Source: JANNMJ01 sp031397815
GTDB lineage: Bacteria > Bacteroidota > Bacteroidia > Cytophagales > Hymenobacteraceae
Direction of reading: 5' to 3'
NCBI GenBank assembly: GCA_031397815.1
Contig: JANNMJ010000043.1
Span: forward strand, 1-36,590
Length of the DNA: 36,590 bases
Part shown: piece after piece, positions 15,260 through 23,600 of the stretch
Position numbering within the stretch: position 1 is the stretch's first letter
Layout: each line of letters opens with the position of its first letter
Program-made: the position numbers and the translations under genes
The notes under the pieces: model-generated
Seen by the model: only the letters and a program-made list of their open reading frames with translations
The model's database searches: none
What the model was told of the DNA's origin: nothing

Positions 15260-16648
15260 TCAGGGTTGGGCGGCGTCGAGGGCGCGCAGGAATCGACGGA
15301 AAAGACGGAAAACGGGGTAGCTATCAGCTAATTGGAGCGTGGCGGGACGGTCGCGCACGTCGTGATAATAGCCGGGGCCACCGAGGGAATACGCGAAAAA
15401 AGCCGGTACCCCGCGCTCCGAGAAAGGGAAATGGTCGGAGTTGGCGGCGCGACCGCGTGGTTTGAGCAGGGGCAGGAGAGGCGTGGTTGCGACTGTGTCG
15501 CTGAGGTTTTCAGTTGATTCAGGCTGGGTGTTGAGCGTTTGCAGCAGCGCGAACTGGCGCGGATGCACCGTGGCATTCACTACCACGACACCCTTATCGC
15601 CGAAGCCTTCCAGATCGAGATTCAGCAGGAAACGGATGCGGGCCAAGGGCACCGGCGGATGCGCCGCGCACCACTGCGAGCCGACCAAACCGGCTTCTTC
15701 GGCACTGAAAGCGATGAAAATGAGGTCGTGACGGGGCGTTCCCGCTTCGTGGAAATGCCGAATCAGCTCCAGTAGCATCGCTGTGCCGCTGGCGTTGTCG
15801 TTGGCACCGTAGAAGGTAGCGGTGGGGCCTTGCTGACCCAAGTGGTCGTAGTGGGCGGTCACGACGATGACCGAATCAGAGCGGCCATTCCCTCGCAGAC
15901 GGCCGATGACGTTCATCGCCGGGTAATCAGGCTCAAAGTGGGAGGCTACGTGCAACTCGGCGCGGCGCGGCAGGGTGTTGCGCACCCACGCGGAATCCAA
16001 GACGCGCACTTGCGGCTGCCGGGCTTGCTCACGGGCCAATGAGGCAGTGAGCTTTTTTGGCTCCCGAACGATGACGGCGCCCGCCGATGCCACCCAGCGC
16101 TGGGCCGTCCGCGAGAGTTTCGGCAACCGCCGCTCATCCTGCGCGCGAATGGCTAGCACCCGCCCACGCAGTGATTTGGGCCGCAAACGCCCGGCAAGCG
16201 CCACTGAATCAAGCGCGAACCAAGTGGTGTCGAATGAAATCAACTTGCCTTTCAGTGTAACCGAAGGGCAATCGGGGGCGAGAATAAACTCAGTACCGGG
16301 GCGCAGTGCCCGACCATCCAGCACGAGCTTCGGCTCGGTGGGGAAGGTGTTGATGGGCAGCGGAAAATGCTGGTAATAGGAGCGGCCCGCGGAATCGCCG
16401 AGTGGCTCCAGCCCGAGGGTGCGGAACTGCGCGGCTAGGTATTGGGCGGCGCGCCGGGCACCGTCGGCGGGACCGTAACCGCGTCCGGCGAAGGTGTCAC
16501 CGGCCAGCAGCGCGACGGTTGCGGTGGCGCGCGTGACATACGCCGCCTGCTCGGTCGCGAGCGAGGAAGACGCCGACGAGGACTGCGCGAACGAGTGGAA
16601 GGTCAGCATAAAACCGACCAGCAAAGTGCCCCAAAAACGGGGATTCAA
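15260..16648 (-). CDS. Secreted M28-family zinc metallopeptidase
   Basis: I place the start at the TTG at 16648, giving 462 residues. It overlaps the vanZ-like stop codon as TTGA and yields a clean signal peptide (MNPRFWGTLLVGFMLTFHSFAQ). An upstream in-frame start at 16852 would add 68 Arg-rich residues lying wholly over the vanZ-like gene. The M28 aminopeptidase metal ligands are present in order: His266 (AHYDH), bridging Asp284 (GANDNASG), Glu317-Glu318 (SAEEAG), Asp345 (LNLDLEG) and His429 (YYHD). Residues 110-235 hold an inserted domain of the PA-like kind. The product is expected in the periplasm or outside, trimming peptides from the N-terminus. LNLDLEG replaces the more usual NLDMIG. 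The gene is flanked tightly by vanZ-like and flippase genes. Confidence 0.88.
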   Translation of the reverse strand: MNPRFWGTLLVGFMLTFHSFAQSSSASSSLATEQAAYVTRATATVALLAGDTFAGRGYGPADGARRAAQYLAAQFRTLGLEPLGDSAGRSYYQHFPLPINTFPTEPKLVLDGRALRPGTEFILAPDCPSVTLKGKLISFDTTWFALDSVALAGRLRPKSLRGRVLAIRAQDERRLPKLSRTAQRWVASAGAVIVREPKKLTASLAREQARQPQVRVLDSAWVRNTLPRRAELHVASHFEPDYPAMNVIGRLRGNGRSDSVIVVTAHYDHLGQQGPTATFYGANDNASGTAMLLELIRHFHEAGTPRHDLIFIAFSAEEAGLVGSQWCAAHPPVPLARIRFLLNLDLEGFGDKGVVVVNATVHPRQFALLQTLNTQPESTENLSDTVATTPLLPLLKPRGRAANSDHFPFSERGVPAFFAYSLGGPGYYHDVRDRPATLQLADSYPVFRLFRRFLRALDAAQP

Positions 16649-17031
16649 CGGGTTGGGCGCGGGCGTGGCGGAACCAGATGCGCCACGGCGGCGCCAATCA
16701 GCGCCCCCAAACCGTCGGAAAGCAAATCCGACCATTCGCCGTGGCGGCCGAGGTGCATAGCGGTTTGAAGCCATTCGATGAGGGCGCCGTACGCGAGCGC
16801 CACGACGAAGGTACCCACCACGGAAGAGCGCCGACCCGTGGCCAGCCACCACCGGCGAAGCGGCACCGCCAGAACCAAAAAAACGCCCGCGTGCGCGGCC
16901 GTGTCAAAGGACAGCAGCCGCCACGCGGGCGTCGGAGGGAGTCGGTCGGAGGGAAGGAGTGTGAGCAGTGCGATGACTGCGGTCCACCCGATGGTCAGAT
17001 TGCGCCAACCGCGCCCGACTCGTTCAGTCAC
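16645..17031 (-). CDS. VanZ-like family membrane protein
   Basis: This 128-residue protein has the VanZ-like pattern: four hydrophobic segments (about 12-28, 44-58, 69-85 and 107-123). The conserved motifs are LLPSDRLP after the first, FDTAAHAGVFLVLAVPLRR in the second, and YGALIEWLQTAMHLGRHGEWSDLLSDGLGALIGA spanning the third to fourth. The family is named after a teicoplanin-resistance accessory protein but is widespread in organisms without that resistance; its molecular role is unclear. It lies 40 bases after gcvH and overlaps the M28 gene by three bases. In many Bacteroidetes a vanZ-like gene follows sprA and gcvH, as here; nothing suggests glycopeptide resistance. Confidence 0.88.
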   Translation of the reverse strand: MTERVGRGWRNLTIGWTAVIALLTLLPSDRLPPTPAWRLLSFDTAAHAGVFLVLAVPLRRWWLATGRRSSVVGTFVVALAYGALIEWLQTAMHLGRHGEWSDLLSDGLGALIGAAVAHLVPPRPRPTR

Positions 17032-17071
17032 GTATCAGAGGAAAAGCGAGCGCTTGAGGAAGCCTTGCGGG

Positions 17072-17452
17072 CTAGGCGCCGATGAGGTCGCCGTAGGCGG
17101 AAGCTTCGAGCAGCGAGCTTACTTCGCTAGCGTCGGAGAGACGGATTTTTACCATCCAGCCGTCGCCGTAAGGATCGGAATTGACGAGGTCGGGCGCGCT
17201 GCCGAGCTTGTCGTTCACTTCCAGCACGGTGCCGGAAAGGGGCGAGAACAGATCAGAAACGGTTTTCACTGCTTCCACCGAGCCGAATACTTCGTCCTTC
17301 TTTACATCCTGATCGAGGGTCGTGATATCGACGTACACGATATCGCCCAATTCTTTCTGCGCGAAATCGGTGATGCCGACCGTCGCGACATCGCCATCAA
17401 GGCGGACCCATTCGTGTTCTTTGGTGTAGCGAAGGCTTTCTGGGAGCTGCAT
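17072..17452 (-). CDS. gcvH: Glycine cleavage system H protein
   Basis: This 126-residue protein is the lipoyl carrier of the glycine cleavage complex, shuttling the aminomethyl group between the P and T proteins and then the L protein. The lipoylated lysine is Lys63 in SVEAVKTVSDL. The N-terminal LRYTKEHEWVRLDGD and the C-terminal DGWMVKIRLSD match the family, and the length is normal. The ATG at 17452 gives the usual N-terminus; an earlier one at 17527 lies upstream of the TACCTTTG promoter box, so I reject it. It sits between sprA and the vanZ-like gene. The other glycine cleavage genes are not in this window. Confidence 0.97.
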   Translation of the reverse strand: MQLPESLRYTKEHEWVRLDGDVATVGITDFAQKELGDIVYVDITTLDQDVKKDEVFGSVEAVKTVSDLFSPLSGTVLEVNDKLGSAPDLVNSDPYGDGWMVKIRLSDASEVSSLLEASAYGDLIGA

Positions 17453-17515
17453 ATGCGGGTTGCGGAGTTGCGATTGCGGGGTTAGAAACTGCGGGGCGTC
17501 GGCCGCCCACGGAAG

Positions 17516-17523
17516 CAAAGGTA
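17516..17523 (-). promoter_or_regulatory. -7 box (TACCTTTG) for gcvH and downstream genes
   Basis: This exact TAnnTTTG match lies 63 bases upstream of the gcvH ATG, in the 191-base gap after sprA. It suggests that gcvH, the vanZ-like gene, the M28 gene and the flippase can be transcribed without sprA. I see no -33 element at the standard spacing. Confidence 0.6.
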
Positions 17524-17643
17524 TCACTCAACCATTTTCGTGGGAAGTTGGCTGAAAAGAATCTGCTTTCCTTCCTGACGAAGCCGAAAATGGGTCGTCC
17601 GACGGTTCGTGCGGCGCCAGACAAACGGGTCGATTAAAGTCGA

Positions 17644-20600
17644 TTACAGGCCCAAGCTGTACCGAATCTGGATACCGGCCGTGGTCGCGACGTTCTTGTA
17701 CGACGACGAAATCTTCGGTTCCGACACCACGCGCGTGAAGTAGAACTGTAGGTTCAGGCGCTGGTTCAGCACGTAGTCGATGGTCGGCTTGAGCTGGACT
17801 TGACGGGTGCCGTTCGTGGTCTGGTTCTGGCTGGTTTCGCTCGTGATGATGGTGCGACCGTTCGCCGTATCGCGGGTTTGCACGATGGTCCGCTGCACGG
17901 TTTCGTTGTCGCGGATGGTGAGGTCGAGGCGCATTGTCAGGTCGTTCGTCAGGGTCTGCCGAACGCCTCGAATCTTGAACGGCAGCTTGAACCGGTTCGT
18001 CGTGTAGCCCGCGCCGATGACGTAGTCCTGCACGAAAATGCTGGTTACCTGTGCGTTGGTGGTGTTCAGGGCGAGGTTGCGCTCCACCTTATACTCCAAG
18101 CGGGCCGTGATATTCTTCTTGGTCTTGATGTTGATGCCGATCAGCGGCGCCATTCGCTCGGCAATCGTCACGGTGTTGATCACGTAATACGGCACCACTT
18201 TTCCGTTCGCCCGCACCTGCGGGAAACCGTCCGGCGGACTCGTATAGAGCGCCGACGTGGTGTAGTTGGCGATGGAGTACGTGGACTGATACGCGTGCGA
18301 GAGCGTCACGGAAGAGAAGTATTTCTTCAGCAGCGGCAGCTCGCTCAGGCCGTTGTAATCCACGCGCCAGTTCGGGAGCGGCAGGCCCGCGAACGGGTTG
18401 AAGGGCTTGGCCTTGTAACCGGCCGCCGTCTGCCTCTGATACGCCCGCGTGAAGGCCGGAATGAGCACGTCCTGCGTGTTGTTCTGGTAAGAGGTATCCG
18501 ATTGCGGCAATCCGTTCGCCTCGGTCAATTGCCCCCGAATCACCTGCCGGTTCGTGATGAACCGCTCGAAAGCCGCCGACTGCCCACCGGCGCCCCGGCT
18601 CTCAAACAACGTCTGCACCGACAGGAACGACTGGCTATACGCCCCGCTGATGAACGGTTGCACCTGCGCCTGCCGGAGCGGCAGCACGGCGAAACCGGTG
18701 TTTTCATCCACCTCGTTTCGGAAGAAAACTTCCTGCGCCCTCGACTTCGTCTGCCGCCCTTCCACCTGAATCTGGAAGTTTTTGAACGGCTCCACATTGG
18801 CGCGCAGGCTCAGGTTCTCGGTCATCAGGCTGGAGAGCGCCGTGTTGAGGTATTGGCTGCTATCGGTGTACCAGCCGCGGCTTTCGGCAATGTCATACAG
18901 GCTTTGCAGCTCGTACTGCTTGCCCATAATGAACTGCGGCGTCGGCGCCGTAAAGCCTTGATTGAAGCCGAACAGCGACGAGCCCGGCAGATAACCCGGC
19001 AGCAGCGTACCGTCGGTGCGGGTGTAGGTGCCGTTGATGGTCCGGACCGACATCAGGCCGCGCAGCACGCCTTTCAGCAGCTTTAGCTCCGCCTTTTTCT
19101 TGGTGGTATCGGGTTCGGGCTTCCCGGCGTCTTTGCCGCCTTTTCCGTCTTTTCCGGGCGCCACGGCCACCATAATCGGCTTGCCGTTCGGCCCCAATAC
19201 GGGCTTGCCATCCGGGCCGAGCTGCGGGGTGAGCTCGGCTTTATCGGCCGCCACTTTTTCCGCGTCGGCCTTCGCGTCCTTGCCTTTCGGCCCGCGCTTG
19301 CCGATGGTCGGCGTGCCGTCGGTGGCGCCGGGGGCGTTTTTGCCCGCCCCGCCTTTGGCACCGGGAATCGGGCGCCCGTTCTTATCCAAGCCACCCGCTG
19401 CGGCCACTGGCTTCGGCGGATTGTTGATTTCCTTCAGGAATTTGACCTTGTTGTAGAGCTTCAACAGGTCGGCCTTGGCGTTGACGCTCTGCTCACGGTT
19501 GTTCTGGATGGTGTTGCCGAGCCGCAGCGTATCGGAGCGCAGGGCCGTCGAGATGGCCGTCCAAGTGTAACCGGCTTGGTAGCGCGCATCCGCTGAAAGC
19601 CAGTCGGTTAGCGGGAACTTGTCGAGCGGAAGGCGGTAGGTGAGAGCGGCGTTTTGGTTGAATGCCGTGGTGCGGCCCAACCGACGCAGGTTCTGCCAGA
19701 TAACCTTGTTTTTATCCGGAAACTGGTTCTTGTTGATTTGCCCGTCCGGCTCGTCGATCACGCCCCGGTTGGTGGCGGTGTAGTCGAAAGCGAGGCTCTT
19801 CGTCAGGTTCCACTTCACATCATAGATGCGGTTGAAGAAGAACGACTTCTGGAAGACCGGCTCAATCCCGGCGGGCGTCGGCAGCTCCGTCACCGAGCCG
19901 CGCCGTTGCAGGAACCGCTCGTTGTACCGGCGGTCGAGGTCGGCGCGCACCGAGAACGACGACGGCAGCGGCGTGAAGTTGAAGTCCTTGAGGAACTGGA
20001 AGTACGGCGACGACAGCATCTTCACCGTCGCGAGCGGCGAGTACGATTTCGGGTTCGCCTGATACGCGTAGGCAATGCCGCCGGTATAGGTTTTCGTGAA
20101 ATCGCGGAACGTGACGATGTTGGTCTGCAACCGCTCGGTGTAGGCGTAGCTCACCGCGAAGTTTTCGATATCCCACGGGTGCGGCACCGCCGGAGCGGCG
20201 CTGGCTTTCGCAGGATCGGGTAGGGCGCCGGGCGCCGGGCCGCGCTCTTTCCGGACGTTGAGCAGGTTGATGGAGCGCGTCGTGACGCGGTCGATCACTT
20301 TACTTCGGTACTCCGTTTTGGAGTCTTCGTTGGTGCCGAATTTCTCCAGCGATTTCTTCAGCTCCGTATCCGGGTCGAGCGGGTCGAAGCGCGGCTCTTT
20401 GATGACGGCGCCGTATTGCACCCCCACCGGCACCCGCAGATTGAGCGAGCGCGGCAGGAATTTATCACCTTGAATGTTGGCGTTTACGTCGAACTGGGCG
20501 GTGTTCTCCCGTGCCCGCTGCGCCACTTTCGTCTGAAGCGCGCCGAAGCCGTAGGTCGTGTAAGAGCCGGTAGCCGTGACCGTCGCCACGTCGGCGAGCT

Positions 20601-23600
20601 TGGCGTTCACGCGCCCGATGGCGGCCCAACCGGCGGTCTTATCATAATCAAACACCCGCAATTCATCCACCCACACGCACACCGAGCGCGGCTCGCTGCC
20701 GAGCGGCCCCTGACTCGGGTTCAGCACCCCAATCATGATGCTCTGCACATCGGAGTAATCGGGGTTGCCGATGACGGTCACGCGGCGGTCGTCGCCGTCG
20801 CCGGGCATAGTCACGGTGAACGGCACGTTGATGGGCGCCCCGACGGCGTTGCGCTGGGCCTTAGCGTTCACCAAATCCTGCAATGCCAAGTCAATCACGT
20901 TGGCTTGCTGCCAGATGAGATTCGGGTCGGTTACGCCGGGTTGCGTAATGACCAGCGGCAGCGAGTACTCGTAGTAGTTCAACGAGTAATCCTGCCCGAT
21001 GCGCACGAACAGCCGCAGCGCCTTATCGGGCACGGGGTTATCGGCATCGCCCGATTGGGCGTGGACGAACATCCGCAACCGCTTGTAAATCAGCATGTCA
21101 ATGGCGGTGTTTTTCCACACCGCCTTGCCGAACCCTTTGCGCAGCCCATCAATGCAGAGTTGCAACGACTGCTCGTTGAGCCGCCGGTTGAGCTGCGACG
21201 ACACGTCTTTGTCGCGCTGAATGCCCGGCGGCAACACGTACGGAATCTCGTTGGCTGCCACGGCCCCGTTATTTTCGATGTTCACCGCCGAAACCGTGAA
21301 CGCGTCAGCATCGATGCGGCTACCGCCCGTGGGCTGCTCCGAGTCGGTAATCAGCTCGTTGTACTTGCGCCATTGGTTGGCTACGAAGCGCATCTGGTTC
21401 ATTCGCAGCACCACCGGCTCGCGCCAGCCAGTCATATAGAGGCGCATGAAACGGATGTTCTTGAACCCCGAATACCCGTTGACGGAGTTCGTCGGCGAGC
21501 GAATCGGCACGCGGAAGAGGTACCACGTCACGCGGTCGCCGTTGATATTATTCTCGACTTTATCGACGATGTAGCCGTTCACGCCGCCGACTTCCAGCTG
21601 ACCCGGTTGCAGGTCCATCCGGTACTCGTGATAGGAATCGACGTCGTTCACGACGTTGTCGCGGTTCAAATCTTCCTTATCGGGGAAGATGTACGACGCG
21701 CGGGTAGAGCCTTCCGGCGAGTTGCCTTCCAGCCCGTTGTAGTACTTGTAGCGCCCGAGGAGCTTGATGTCGTCGGTCGTGAACCCTTCGTCGAGGTGAT
21801 GCCGGAAGTTATCGGCAGAAGGATCGGGCAGGGTGGCGTATTTCGAAGCCGTCAGCGGGTCGCCGCCGGGCTTGGTAGCATCGCCGAAGAAGGCCCGCTC
21901 GCCGTCGTCTTTTAAGCCGTCCAAGCCAATGTCCTGATTACCACGCGAGTTAGGCGCTGTATCGAAGGCGTCGGTGAGGTACGAGAGGTTGGTGCTGCGC
22001 CCAAACGGAATCTCGGTCGTGTTCGTGTTGGAGCCGTCGGGCGGCAGGCCGTTCTCGAACTCATAGCGCGCCGCATCGCGAACCACATCTTCCGAGATGT
22101 TGCCGAGGTTCAGGAACAGCGTTCCCCCGGTCGTGTTCGCCTTCGCCGGACGACGCCCGCTTTGGTCATCGATTACGCCGTTCTGCGAGTCGATGAACGG
22201 GTCGAGGAGCCAGAATTCGAGGTACTCGATGTTGGCGTTATCGAAGTCGGTATCGAACGTAATCCCGCGGGAGATGCCTGCCCAGCTCCGCGCAGAGGGC
22301 GTGGTGAGGCCGACGCCGTCAGCGGTCACGTCGGGCGTGTAGTTGTAGGGGCCGCGCTCGTCGGGGAAGTAGGCGAGGTCGAGGGGGAATTCGTAGCCGT
22401 TCTGGAGGCTAGGGTCGCGGTTGGGGTAAATTTCCCGCTGCGTGACGCCGCGCGTGTAGTGGTTCTTGAGGTCGGCGGTGCCGATGTTCGCCGGTTTTTG
22501 CCCGGTGGTGGCGTAGTACGTCTGGTCGATGTTGTACCACGACAGCCGCGCCCGCCCAAAGCTCGTTTGCCGTGGCGACGTGCTGTTATACCCCACAACG
22601 CCCACGGGAGGCGTTGACATTTTCCACGCCCCCGTTGCGGTCCCGCCAAGCGAATACGGCGTTTCGGCGTTCTCGAAGTCGTCGAGGTAGCTCACGCCGT
22701 TTTCGCCCCGCAGCTGCGATTTTCCCGGAATCAGCTGCGCGAATTCTCCCTGGAACGTAATGGCGCTCAGCTCCTTGGTTTGCACCAGCGGCAGCGCGTC
22801 GATCATCTTCGTCAGGAAGCGCGACTCTTTCCGCAGGTTTACATCGAGGCCATAAATCGTGTTGTTCGTCGGCTCATCGCCGATGTTGACGCGGTTGATG
22901 AGCGGGTTCTCAATCATGTGCATCAACGTCCCGCCAACGGTCAGGTCGTTCGAGACTTTGTAATCGAGCCGGGTGCCCACCAAGCGCCGGGGCTGCACCT
23001 GAATAATAGCGTCCTTCTCGACATTGATGCGCAGCTCAGCCGCCGAGTTGAGGTAGCTCGGGTTCAGAATCTTGAGACGAGCCAAGTCGTAAAATACCTG
23101 ATAATCAACGCCTTCTGTCAGTCGGGTGCCGCCCGAATACACACTCACCGACCCCGGCACTACCCGGATGCCCGGCAGCTGTACTTCGTCAGAAGCCGAT
23201 TGCTGCATCCGCCCAGACAGGAAGAATTTCGTGAACTGCGTGAACTGTGCGGCTTGGGTCTGAACCGAGTCGTAGAGCTGCTGGAACACGTATTTCTCGA
23301 CCTGCGCCTGCGAGCCGGGCGGCGAGCCGCTCAGAATCTGGTCGCGCAGGTAAGAGCCGAACGGCTCGACCACCGGGAAGTACACGCGCCCGTTATCGGG
23401 GTCGATGGTGATGCCGGGGAAGAAGTCGAAGTTGCCGTCGGAAGGGCGGTCGTTGTTCGGGTTAACCCGGTCGAGCCCCATCACCTGAATCAGCGGAATG
23501 TCCTGCACCCGCCCGCCGCCTTCCTTGAGCGACGTAATGTTGACGCCGGTTTCGTCGTCCTTATAGATGAGGTTCAGCAGGAAGTTATCCCGCGTGACCT

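Noticed and set aside
16645..17031. Glycopeptide resistance gene
   Set aside because: The protein is only VanZ-like. No vanA, vanH, vanX or two-component genes are near, and VanZ-like genes behind sprA and gcvH are common in this phylum.
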